Source: Beroe forskalii (taxonomy: Eukaryota; Ctenophora; Nuda; Beroida; Beroidae). From it: a stretch of 64,000 nt of DNA. Position numbers and translations under genes: made by a program. The notes under the pieces are model-generated. The model searched no databases and had not been told where the DNA came from. It worked only from the letters and a program-made list of their open reading frames with translations. Each line of letters opens with the position of its first letter. The stretch's first letter is position 1. The stretch is taken from the NCBI GenBank assembly GCA_011033025.1, contig WFMF01000030.1, positions 744,001 to 808,000 of the forward strand. The letters run 5' to 3'. This document shows, one piece after another, positions 23,395 through 34,610 of this stretch.

Positions 23395-25136
23395 TTGCAG
23401 GCGTAATTATTGTAGGCGTAATTATTGTGTGAAGTTCTCCAACACTTAATGTGATAGGGATATCGTGACGCCCTATGCCACGTCACTGAAACACTAACCA
23501 AAGAGAGAAGCGGAATTTGGTCCTCTGCTTGTCACGTTTTGTCCCAGTGACTAGACCGTGACGGATCATACTGATCGCTCATTCGCTTGTGCGGCACTCA
23601 CCGCTATCACGTGACCCTAACCACCTTAAAACGAGCGGTTTTCGCATCAAAACTTATCTGGTTCTGTTCCTCCCTAATAGTGGTTGCAGTATTAGTACGT
23701 AATACGGTTCGTAATAATGGCTCGCCCCTTCGGGGCTCGACATTATTACTCACCATATTACTACACTAATTCTCTCATTGCTTCAAATTCTCCAATCATT
23801 TAACCATTTCAAAAAACGGATGCAAAAAACATCATTATTGCTGCAAACTCGCATACTCAGTGACCACTTTCAAATGGACTTTCAAATGTGTCTTCAGTCA
23901 TCAAGTCCAACCGTCCGTAGGACGGGTACACACCTAGTCCTTATAAAGTGTATGTGAGAGACGCTAGATATCAAGGGATGTAATTCGCAGAGGATCTATG
24001 TTAAATGTGCGTGAGACTATTATAAATATATAAGCTTTAAAACCAGAACGCCCATACTTTATGGCATTTAAAAGCCGAGGACCGCTGGTCCAAGGCTTTC
24101 AAATGTGATTTATTCACGAACGTAAGTGATTGCATAAATTATGGAATAACATACAACCGTGGCCGCGCAAGTATGTAAGTATGTTATTTCCGTCATTTTT
24201 ACCGAAGATCAGTTGCACCTTGAAGATCGATTAGTACTCTTACTTTTCGTGAAACTTAGAGTTGGGAACCATCGCAGTTTTACTTTGTACCTCATAGTAA
24301 GTATGTTATTTCATACTGGGGGGGGGGGATGAAGCCCAAAAAAACCAAGCCCCACCCTACTTTTCCGATTCTGGGCTAGGTTTTTTTTTTGGTTTTTTTA
24401 GGTTTTTTTTTGGTTTTTTTGGGTTACATTTTAGTAATTTCTAGCACCTTTCCAAACGATTTTTAGGTGAAAATTCGATTGTTTTATGATGTCTACCATG
24501 TGACTGTAGATCCACAGGAGCTTGGTATGTAGCATAAACGACCTATAATTGTGTAATTTACTGAATATATTTGAATATTCTTACTCATGTATTCATTCTG
24601 AAATTGGTCCAATTATCCAAAATTCACGTTCATGACTGTTTTGTTGATTTCCAAGAAGACATTTTATCATTGTTGGGATGTTAATACTAAAACTCCTCTG
24701 TTATTAAGACACTTGCAGAGTTTCTATCAAGTATATAAGTATATAAGATGATTTTCAATAAGTACCTATACTTTTTCCTATAGGTTTTAACTGCATTCTT
24801 AGGTATTCACTTCTTAGTCAAGTAAAAGCATCCATTTATATATTAGTGCTGATCATGGGGCCCTAAATGAACCCCAAGTTACCTGTTGCGGGTCTCTCAG
24901 GGGTGTCCCCTTGTCCCTACTGACCCCTATTTGACTTCCTAGTAACCTTTCAAGGCTGATCCCTTCTTGTCAACATTGAATGACCCTACCTGGCACCTCA
25001 CATTAACAACTTTAGTGATGAACTTTTATAAATGTTTTGATGTTGACATTTGAACAGCTTCAATAAAATTTCAATGACCCATAAAAAGACCCATTGATAA
25101 AGTGCACACAGAAAGGTCTAATAAATTATAATAAGA
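23395..25136. other. non-coding, low-complexity patches
   Basis: No exon recognised. Notable: an imperfect palindrome around 23712-23755 (GTAATAATG arms, CGCCCCttcGGGGC core), a CCGTCCgtaGGACGG hairpin at ~23909 followed by CTAGT, a G10 run near 24320 and T/G-rich runs at 24375-24425. Confidence 0.4.
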
Positions 25137-26610
25137 CTAGAAGGCCCGTTGGGCCTTCTAGGTCACAGGAAAAGACATAGCAATGTAGCAAAGTGTAATG
25201 ATTTGTAGTTTTTGTTTGCACATGTTCATTTGCGTGTGTTGGAAAATAGTTTCATATAAGAGGATTTAGCCTATAAACATCCTAATGGACCATTATAGTT
25301 ACCGCCAATCACGTGATTTATCAACTGGCAATACACTCGGACGTACCTCTTTCGTTGGCATATTTTTTTTTAATTTTTGATTTTTTTAATAATTTATCAG
25401 TAATGTTTGAAAGTTATTTACAATAAAATAATACATATTATGGAAATAATTTAGAAATAGTAAGGTTAATCATAATATTGTAGTAAGTTATAACATAGTG
25501 GTCAGAGGACTGCTACCTTGCAGTGGTATTTTACCTTAAATAGGTTATTTACATAAGTTATTTAAAAATGACAATACAGTATTCACAATAAGTTAGTTGA
25601 AATTTTGACAATGTTGGCATGAAATGATGAGATTGAATTAATAAGTTATGATGATAAATTCGTTATATGCATTGATAAAACGTGAAATGTGCGATAATGC
25701 AGGATTTTGAATAGAATGATGTTATAAATTTTTAATTATAATCAGTTTAGTGATAGTACACCGAAACACCATTACGGCTGCATGCATCTACCACCTCAAT
25801 TATGTATTGGTATGTTTATGGGATCATTTAAGTGAAACAGTTACGACATAACAACAGATAAGGGAAATAATTATCGCATAAATCAAGTTGATATCACATT
25901 ATAATGAATTATATCATTAATTTAATATAAGAAAATTGGTGAATTTTATAGTGCAATGAAATTATTTCACGTTGTACACAATATTTAATGTTTGACCCAC
26001 GTTCATAGATACATTTGAATACTGACGTGGAGTATTGTCAATTTGAACATGGATACTATTGAAACTTTTGGCCCTGGAGAACGCCACATACAATTGACCG
26101 TGGGAAAAAACAGGAGAAGGAAGGTAAATCCCAACGGTATTAAATTCTTGCCCCTGACTTTTATTTATTGTTAGACAAAAGGCAAGTTTTATAGGAAACT
26201 GTAATCTTTCAAATTTGAATGGCAAAGAGGAGTCAGAAGGGATTAATTTAATCCTGGGAATGAAAACTTTAGTACCTATGAAATTTTGTGAACCTGAAAT
26301 CACCTCTGCTTCAATACTTCTGAATCCCAATGACTTTACAATTAACCTGGTGCCATTGCACAGACCGTGCTTTTGATCCAAATTTCTGATGAGCATTATA
26401 GGGCAGCCTACTTTAAGTTTTAAGGTATGGGGAGGGAAGCCACTCGGTACAATAGAATTAAGGAACTCGGTGGTAATGTGCGTCACCTCACTTTCCTCAG
26501 TTTCAATGAGGGTATCAACACTGTAAATGTAATAACTCCTAGCCATGACATCAGGTTGAAATTTGTCAATAACTTGGTTATTAAGTGCGTCTGCATCATC
26601 ATTGAGCCCA
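25137..26610 (-). mobile_element. 3' fragment of a second Helitron lineage
   Basis: Read on the minus strand it ends with hairpin AAGGCCcaacGGGCCTT and CTAG at 25137-25140, next base T. The hairpin is related to, but not the same as, the main family. The upstream ~800 bp is AT-rich tail and the rest encodes the helicase C-terminus. The 5' portion, including Rep and the Walker motifs, is missing beyond about 26610. Confidence 0.8.
25962..26607 (-). pseudogene. Helitron helicase C-terminal fragment
   Basis: Open frame from about 26607 to the stop at 25962. It shows DADALNNQVIDKF, TLKLKVGCPIMLIRNLD, FCLTINKSQGQEFNTVGIYL and GQLYVAFSRAKSF, the final helicase motifs of a PIF1-like Helitron protein. 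Compared with the 15012-16480 helicase it has NKSQGQ versus NKAQGQ and only moderate overall identity, so it is a different lineage. Motifs I and II are lost by 5' truncation. Confidence 0.88.
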
Positions 26611-28139
26611 TATCCAAAAAATAAAAAATTTCCCCCGAACCAGAAATTTTTGCCAATTTTGCAGCCCGCTCGCTTCGCTCGCGAAATTGACTATACTTTG
26701 TGAGCAAAGCAAGCAGTTGGCAAAATTTGCTTCTTTTTTAATATTTCATAAGCCAAAGTAATTATTCTAATATATTAGAAGTTAAAAAGGCTCTCATTCT
26801 GAAGCTAATCTAGAACAGGGAATTATTCATTGCTTATGGAATTATTGCTTAGGGAATTATTCATTGCTTATGGATCCAGCCCAGAATTTTTGGGGGCGTG
26901 CAAATTTATGCCCTCGCGGCGCTTCTTTTGCAAAAATTACGTTTTCTGAATGTAAAAATAATTCAAGTATGTATTAGCGCTAGCAGGGTCTGGGGGCGGC
27001 AGCCCCGAAGCTAGAGGTCTGGGTGTAAAGAAATGTCCTCAATAAGATCTTTGCACTGTTTTTATCTCAAAGCTCCATCTTTTTTTTGTACATAATTTCA
27101 CTAAATATTAATTATCAAAAAAAAGAACAACAGGGGTTTGGGGCGGCAGAAAATAAGGTGTGGAGTGTCAAGAATTGTCAGTTCAATAGGGTTTTGCATT
27201 GTTTCATCTCAACAGCTCCATCCCTTTTGTTGTGCATAATTTCACTTACAGTAATATATTTAAAATGCAGAGAAAAGAAAAAAAGCAGGGGTGTGAAGGC
27301 AGCCCCCGTAGCTGAGGGTAATTGATGCTATCGATACTTCGACAAATAAGACTATTAATGCTTTCTTGGAATTGATTTCACGGATCGGGTCGTTGAATAA
27401 GAGTCACAAGATTACAATTGATGAGTAATTTATTTATTCTCGTTTGACTCAATGGTACAGAGCACAAAGTAACGATGTGGTTTCTTTTTAAAATTGATTT
27501 CGTCGTTCTACGACATCTTCAGGTCTCAAAATTTGATTCAACAAAGTAGTGACAAAAAGAACAAATTGATTGTCATTTCTTGAACCACAAAACTTACATT
27601 TTGTATCTGTGCCATTTATTTTCATAACTTTTCGATTCCATTTTTGGACTTATTTCTGGAATTTCAAAACTTGGATTTAAATAAAATTTTGATTTTCATA
27701 GCCAGAGCACGTCCATTTTGGACTTTTCTTTCAATTCTAATGTTGATTTGATCCAAATTTTTGCTACATCCTATCACTGAAAACTGTTAGTTAGTAGGAG
27801 TAACGATTTGAATTTTCTTTCATTTTTTAAAATTTATTTCAAAAATATAATTCCGGGTAAAACATAGTGATTTTTGGTGTTAAATCAAATTTTCTGTACT
27901 TGGTTTTAATTAAAAATTTCCTCCAACTTCCCCAAAATTTCCCCGGCTCAAAATTTCCCCGGAACCAGGGTTTGCAGGTTCATGGCTTTTTGATATGGGT
28001 CATTGGAGGTGTCACAATGACGTCATTAATTCTACTGGAAGTGAAGAGGAAAATATCATTTACTATCTGTGGTTGGGAAGATTGAATTCAATTAATTATT
28101 TCAAATAAAATTAAAAGGATTTTTTTTATCAAATTTTTA
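26611..28139. other. no gene recognised
   Basis: AT-rich sequence with a CTCGCTTCGCTCGCG inverted motif near 26670, a direct repeat TTATTCATTGCTTATGGA near 26825-26870, and scattered G-rich bits (GGGGCGGCAG at ~26993 and ~27142). The last ~50 bp resemble a partial unit of the adjacent satellite. Confidence 0.35.
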
Positions 28140-29990
28140 TTTTATCAATATCTGATAAGTATTATAAGTTTCATCAATTTCTAAGTGCCAGTTTTTGAAT
28201 TATTCGACTTTTCGATTTTTGCACGGTATACATTTTGAAAACTTTCCTTGCGTTTAAATAAAAACGGCTCCGTTGATTTTCATAAACTCCACAGGAATGT
28301 TTATCATGTCTGATAAGTAAATTTGGCAAGTTTCATCAATTTCTAAGTGCCAGTTTTGAATTATTCGACTTTTCGATTTTTGATTTTTGAAAACTTTCCT
28401 TGTGTTTAAAATGAAAACGGCTCCGTTGATTTTATAAAACTCCGCAGGAATGTTTATCAATGTCTGATAAGTAATTTGAAAGTTTATCAATTTCTAAGCG
28501 CCAGTTTTTGAATTATTCGACTTTTTCGATTTTTTGCACGGTATACATTTTTGAAAACTTTCCTTGCGTTTAAAATAAAACGGCTCCGTTGATTTTCATA
28601 AAACTCCACAGGAATGTTTATCAAGTCTGATAAGAAATTTGCAAGTTTCATCAATTTCATGCCAGTTTTTGAATTATTCGACTTTATCGATTTTGATTTT
28701 TGAAAACTTTCCTTGTGTTTAAAATGAAAACGGCTCCGTTGATTTTATAAAACTCCGCAGGAATGTTTATCAATGTCTGATAAGTAAATTTGGAAAGTTT
28801 TATCAATTTCTAAGTGCCAGTTTTGAATTATTCGATTTTCGATTTTGCACGGTATACATTTTTGAAAATTTTCCTTGCGTTTAAAATAAAAACGGCTCCG
28901 TTGATTTTATAAAACTCCCCAGGAATGTTTATCAATATCTGATAAATTTGGCAAGTTTCATCAATTTCTAAGTGCCAGTTTTTGAATTATTCGACTTTTT
29001 CGATTTTTGCACGGTATACATTTTGAAAACTTCCTTGTGTTTAAAATGAAAACGGCTCCGTTGATTTTATAAAACCCCAGGAATGTTTATCAATATGTGA
29101 TAAGCAATTTGGCAAGTTTCATCAATTTCTAAGTGCCAGTTTTTGAATTATTCGACTTTTTCGATTTTTTGCACGGTATACATTTTTGAAAACTTTCCTT
29201 GCGTTTAAAATAAAAACGGCTTCGTTGATTTTCATAAAACTCTACAGGAATGTTCATCAATGTCTCATAAGTAAATTTGGCAAGTTTCATCAATTTCTAA
29301 GAGCCAGTTTTTGAATTATTCGACTTTTCGATTTTTTTGCACGGTATACATTTTTTGAAAACTTTCCTTGCGTTTAAAATAAAAAACGGCTCCGTTGATT
29401 TTCATAAAACTCCATAGGAATGTTCTTCAATGTCTGATAAGTAAATTTGGCAAGTTTCATCAATTTCTAAGTGCCAGTTTTTGAATTATTCGACTTTTTC
29501 GATTTTTGATTTTTGAAAACTTTCCTTGTGTTTAAAATGAAAACGGCTCCGTTGATTTTTATAAAACTCCGCAGGAATGTTTATCAATGTCTAATAAGTA
29601 AATTTGGAAAGTTTTATCAATTTCTAAGTGCCAGTTTTTGAATTATTCGACTTTTTCAATTTTTTGCACGGTATACATTTTGAAAACTTTCCTTGCATTT
29701 AAAATAAAAACGGCTCCGTTGATTTTCATAAAACTCCACAGGAATGTTTATCAATGTCTGATAAGTAAATTTGGCAAGTTTCATCAATTTCTAAGTGCCA
29801 GTTTTTGAATTATTCGACTTTTTCGATTTTGATTTTTGAAAACTTTCCTTGTGTTTAAAATGAAAACGGCTCCGTTGATTTCTATAAAACTCCTCAGGGA
29901 TGTTTCTCTATGTCTAATAAGTAAATTTGGCAAGTTTCATCAATTTCTAAGTGCCAGTTTTTGAATTATTCGACTTTTTCGTTTTTTTGC
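28140..29990. repeat. ~160-bp satellite array, 12 units, two alternating monomers
   Basis: Marker CTAAGTGCCAG (or close variant) recurs at about 28181, 28343, 28494, 28653, 28810, 28968, 29129, 29297, 29467, 29624, 29791 and 29947, spacing 151-170 bp. Type A units contain TTTGCACGGTATACATTTT, CCTTGCGTTT and CCACAGG. Type B units replace that with TTTTTGATTTTTG, CCTTGTGTTT, AATGAAAAC and CCGCAGG. Order is A B A B A hybrid A A B A B A. No coding capacity. Confidence 0.93.
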
Positions 29991-30382
29991 ACGGCCGTGC
30001 AAAACGTGCAAGAAAGTCCAACTCCTATTTGTGCCACAAAATGTCCCACAAGTAACAACGACATTGAAATTAGACTTTTCGATTCCCTTACAGAACCCCC
30101 CCCCCCCCCCCAGAAAAAATCCTTCCCCCCTAGTAAAAGTAAAAACTGTAACCCAAACCATATTACCCTAACAGTAGCCATTGACCTTGCCTAAACCCTG
30201 CTCTAACAAAAACTGACGCACATGTAGATGCTTTGGGGGCGGGGAGGGCTTTTTTCCGGAGGGGGAGGGATTTTGTTCGCTCACCAACCTCTTATGATAT
30301 ATCCATATATTTTTTAGCTAAATATCGAAACATATTTTTTCATGATTTATGGATCAATCACCATAATATGGGTGTGATAAGT

Positions 30383-30560
30383 AGCCAAAATAAACTCATT
30401 AAAAGAGTGCTCAAACTGGCATGTGTTCTGGGTTGCTCATAAATCGAAAGCAAAAGGGCGTCCATGTTTCCCTGGACGCCCTTTTGTTTCGACTTATGAG
30501 CACGCAACACTCATACCAGTTTGACAACCCTTTTCCTTTTAACGAGTGTTTATTTCGGCT
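30383..30560. repeat. foldback element, near-perfect long hairpin
   Basis: Left arm begins AGCCAAAATAAACTC at 30383 and reaches CAAAAGGGCGTCCA at 30463; the right arm is its inverse, ending GAGTGTTTATTTCGGCT at 30560. The loop is only about 8 nt (TGTTTCCC). The inner 28 bp is almost perfect and the outer part has a few mismatches. A related sequence lies at 57961-58060. It could be a MITE end-to-end dimer or a foldback transposon. Just upstream is a C14 run near 30100. Confidence 0.75.
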
Positions 30561-31544
30561 GCATTGAAATTAGAATGCTTTAGAACTTTCATGGTAGCGT
30601 TAGCCGTTATTGCCTGTTGGACTTCTCTTCATTTCAGGAATAGCTGAAATGACTTTTAATAACTATTTGTGATTATTATGTAGATAACTTTTACTATAGT
30701 AAACTGTTTCATCTGAAATAGGTATTGTTGAGTGGTGCAGAAAAGTCATTTCCTGATTTCTCACATGTACCACTATTTCTCATGCTAATTCAATGAGTGC
30801 GCGTGCATTTTACATTGAACGGACAATAAATTTTCAGCAGTCACTGTAACTAATGGGAGCTTCTAATTAATAGATCTTCAGATCAACCTATCTTGAATTA
30901 CGACAGATTTCATGATGCTTGGATAGTCACTATTTGGAAGGACGGTTTAGTTTCACGTATTCTGGGGCCTGAGAGTGAATAGTGAAGTTCTTTGGGAACA
31001 GATAGCGATTTGCTGTTATTTGAACAGTTAAACAAAAAATAAGTACCCCAAAAATTAAATTGCACACACCAAACTACCAAAATTCATGCAATATTTGCGT
31101 ACATGAATACGGCTTTCTGTGCTTCATGAAGGTCTACACCATAATTTAGGAATGGAAATTTAATTACTCCCCAAGGAAAACGAGCGCAAGTATTGTTACA
31201 GTATGATTAATTTGCTAAGATCCTAGGAGCTTAGGTTTTCAGTAAGTTTTTCTTTAGCAATTAGGAATTGAGAAATGAGAACTAGAGAAAATGGAATGGA
31301 ACGAGAAAGAAATGGTTATTATATAAATCCAGCGCTATTCAAATGTTCATACGCTTCCATCACAATTCCATCAATACCCCTGTAACTTTGTAATCATTGA
31401 AAACCATTTTAAAAAGTAATGTTTATCAATCATCAAAAACTTAAATGCTTACACCTGATATCCCTGACATGAATTACAGCCAAAATGACCATGAATTAGT
31501 AATTCTGACAAATCGTTTTGCAACAAGAATCAGTCTCCTCCCGC
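30561..31544. other. non-coding, downstream of GPCR
   Basis: AT-rich, no exon recognised. Probably contains the 3' UTR of the minus-strand GPCR just below 31545. Confidence 0.35.
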
Positions 31545-32654
31545 TTACTGATCACGTCCGCCGCTTAATTGAGAACTTCCATCAAATGACTCCCGGATTT
31601 CTGAATGAGTCATCTGTCTGGATGAAGACAACTGATAAGAGGACCTTTGCCGGGTCAGACCTGCCTGTTTACTTATAGGAACGGGAAGCTTAACAAGCGA
31701 TCCGGTCAGCCACTGGTACAAAAACCTCGACCTGACAAATGCCCTAAAACTCTCGATTGAAACATAGTAAACACACGCGTTAAACGTGAAATTGATGAAA
31801 AGTGCAAATAACGCAAAGCAATAAAGGTGGAGTTCAAGGTACTTTTTAGCCTTTGGGGGCAGTGAAACCATGTCATGCACAGCAACGTAAACCAGTGCGG
31901 GAACAAATGACACGAGGTAGACAAACCCTACGTAGAGCGTGGTGAGGAGCCCCTGAGAGTTGTTGCCCCTCTGCCCTCGCTTCATCATGCAGAGCAGCGC
32001 CACTGAGGTTGCCACCACAATCAGGAGGGGCACGGCCCCGATCATCAGACACAGGGGCACCAGCAGCTTCTTCCAGATGGGGGCCCGGTACGAGTACACG
32101 CACCTGAACACCCGTGGGTCGTACGAGATGTCGTGCTGGTCGACTATCAGCTGCACTAGGGAGGGTACGCAGGACAGTGTCCAGACGGAGAAGCTGATGC
32201 GGTGGGCAGCCCGCTTAGAGCGGCTCAGAGCCCGCAGGGGCGTGAGCAGGGTCGTTATCTTACTGAGGTGCAGGGCGCATATCAGGTATATGGAGGAAAG
32301 GATGATAGCGATTTGAAGGTAGTGAGATACGTGGCAGAGAGTTGTTCCGTAGGGCCACCCGTTACAGATGAGAGAAGAAAAGCAAGGGATAACTGTGACG
32401 AAGGTGAAGGCCAAGTCGCTTATGGCAATGTTCTTAATGAGCGTGACGCTGATACGGTCCAGCTTGATCGCCTTATGACTGATTATGGAATAGAGGATGG
32501 TAATGTTTCCAGTCAAGCTGAAGAGCAGCACGAACCCGCTCCATGCTATAAGCGCATGCCGGCTTTCTTCTGACAGCGGCAAGTAATCGATGGGATCCAC
32601 CGGAAGCATTCCCCTGTGTTCTTTTATCTGTTTTAAGTTCTTTCCTGACACCAA
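31545..32654 (-). CDS. class A (rhodopsin-like) GPCR, orphan
   Basis: An intronless 369-aa receptor. Seven hydrophobic segments at about residues 36-58, 70-92, 107-130, 153-171, 196-222, 238-258 and 276-299. Family marks: GN in TM1 (LTGNITILY), a Asp in TM2 (NIAISDLAF), Cys107 at the top of TM3 and Cys185 in loop 2 (FRCVYSY) for the usual disulfide, and FNACVYY in TM7 where NPxxY normally sits. The DRY position reads HLSKIT, so both the DRY and NPxxY motifs are strongly altered. The C-tail is Ser/Arg-rich with likely phosphorylation sites. The start at Met1 is followed by a second Met at 16; either could be used. The ligand cannot be inferred. Confidence 0.85.
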   Translation of the reverse strand: MVSGKNLKQIKEHRGMLPVDPIDYLPLSEESRHALIAWSGFVLLFSLTGNITILYSIISHKAIKLDRISVTLIKNIAISDLAFTFVTVIPCFSSLICNGWPYGTTLCHVSHYLQIAIILSSIYLICALHLSKITTLLTPLRALSRSKRAAHRISFSVWTLSCVPSLVQLIVDQHDISYDPRVFRCVYSYRAPIWKKLLVPLCLMIGAVPLLIVVATSVALLCMMKRGQRGNNSQGLLTTLYVGFVYLVSFVPALVYVAVHDMVSLPPKAKKYLELHLYCFALFALFINFTFNACVYYVSIESFRAFVRSRFLYQWLTGSLVKLPVPISKQAGLTRQRSSYQLSSSRQMTHSEIRESFDGSSQLSGGRDQ

Positions 32655-33444
32655 CGAAGAAATGAAGAATTATAGCAAAAGTAGATGTTCGAAACCAGAC
32701 CAGATAGTGATTAGAAAAGCTCGAAAGTTTGAATGAGAGATTATTATGAAAACCGCATAAGTGAAATATTGGAAGCCGCAGTATTGCTTACTATTGAGAT
32801 GTGCTACGTGATAGCTCATTATAGCTCATGATTCGAAATGATTAGCTATCAAGAGCTCCAAAAATTCGAAAAGCTTTTTGAAGAGTATAAGTAAAGATCA
32901 ATAGAAATACTGGGTACCTACCATCATATTTCACGAGTTAATTCTGCTGCCGAAGAAATAAAGAAAAAACGAATCCTGGAATTTATTTAGATATTATATA
33001 ATACCGACTAACTCTCTACGAACAATGACTAGTGAGAAAATCATGAGGGACCTGCCATGTGTTATAATCAAACATTTTTAATGATACTAGGTTATATGCT
33101 CGAAGACTTCCATTAGGTTACTTAAAACATAATATTTCTATATCTATTTCTAAATATATTGCAGATATGATAGTCTACCCTAAAGCGTTTTAAATATGTT
33201 ATTTTATTCCACTACATGCCAGCAACTACTCCTATATAGCAGTACTACATATTTAACCTGCCGTTTTATGTGTTAAGGGGGCCGGGGGTGCGAGGCAGAT
33301 TTTTGGTTTTTGTTGTTTCTGATAGAGGAGAACGCCAGCTACCAATATCCGAAGGTATAATGAATTCAGTAGATTTTCGTAGCATTAGATACTTAGACAG
33401 TACTGTCTTACAGCTCACTATAATATACTATATAAATACTTAAA
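32655..33444. other. non-coding upstream of GPCR
   Basis: AT-rich, no exon recognised. A short stretch near 33300-33350 (GTTTCTGATAGAGGAGAACGCC) resembles 46810-46845 (GTTCCTGACAGAGGAGAACGCC), so it is a piece of a dispersed repeat. Confidence 0.35.
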
Positions 33445-33802
33445 TCTTAATAATAAAGTAAATTCACACGTGAATAATGTTTGTGCGGGCGCACACCATT
33501 AAATTAGAGCTTGCCAAGGAAATATCAAGAAAAAGAAAGGCTAAGCCGGGATAAGCCGGGCTTAGTCGCACCGTTGCTATGGATACAGATATTCTGCACG
33601 TGCAGATTAATCGCGCGCGCGTTCTTTACGGTTTAATGCTGTTTTGATTTCGGAGCTTTATAACTTTTGGTGTGATTAGAATTTTTTGATGCGGTTAAAA
33701 TAATTTAGTTGATTTGAGTTGCGGGGTTTGAAATTTTCGAACGAGGTGCTGCGTAGCAGCGCCGAGTGAGCTCTGTGTATGCAGGCCCCACGGGCCTGCT
33801 AG
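33445..33802 (+). mobile_element. short non-autonomous Helitron (358 bp)
   Basis: Starts A|TCTTAATAATAAAGTAAATT, ends hairpin GCAGGCCccacGGGCCTGC and CTAG|T. Contains the shared GCACGTGCAG, GCGCGCGC and GCGTAGCAGCGCCGAGTGAG blocks. Closely related to the 351-bp copy at 59885-60235. No coding capacity. Confidence 0.93.
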
Positions 33803-34610
33803 TATATTACATAATATCATTAAAGAATTAAAAAGTTTGAATAATATGAAATTCATGATTCCTACTTTCCAAGATACAATAAAACGATATAAAGCAATAT
33901 TGCATAATATAGAAATAAACGAGTCAATGAACAATTATGAACAAAGTCTGACATTCTGGTGACATACTATACACATATAACATTTAATTGATTAATTAAC
34001 ATATTATCTGTAGAATGATTGATGGCATCGAAAATAACATCGAAACTTGGTGAATGATAATTCTAACTCATAGCAGGCAATAATTTACAGTAAATTTACA
34101 GAAAAACTCATAATTTGAACAGTAAATCCGGGTTAACCCTTGAGCAATTCATTTTGAAACTGGTTACAACTTACAACCAGCCTATCAACTAACACCAGCG
34201 CGTTTTCCACACCATGTTAGACGGGCCTCAAACCAGCATCAAGCCGAAGTGCTAGATGCCAATAGCAATCTAAAGCCTCTAAAGTACATGAATGAACCAA
34301 TACAAAAACGTTATCATTTACAACTTAATATAAAATAGGCCATTAATAATAATTAATTTCAGCAGTACTTATTATGTAGTGAACATTGAATAAATAGCAT
34401 TTTAAGTTTAATAAGATCAGAAAGGATGCTACAAAAATAACTGGCGCTTAATACCTAGTGCATCATGATCAGCTATCAGAAAAATAATATTGTTTCAGAG
34501 TTATGATGTACGGTAATAAAAATTTACATATTAATTATCATATTCGATGAATTATATATCATAAGAACATACATATACAAATATTAATAATTCAAGCATT
34601 GATTAAATTC
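33803..34610. other. no gene recognised
   Basis: AT-rich intergenic sequence without repeats or exon-like segments that I can support. Confidence 0.35.

Noticed and set aside
23909-23939. CCGTCCgtaGGACGG hairpin followed by CTAGT as a Helitron 3' end
   Set aside because: The layout fits, but no matching upstream element or 5' TC end was found, and the hairpin is unrelated to the family here.
31960-32573. Open frames on the + strand opposite the GPCR
   Set aside because: Shadows of the GPCR gene, with no motifs of their own.
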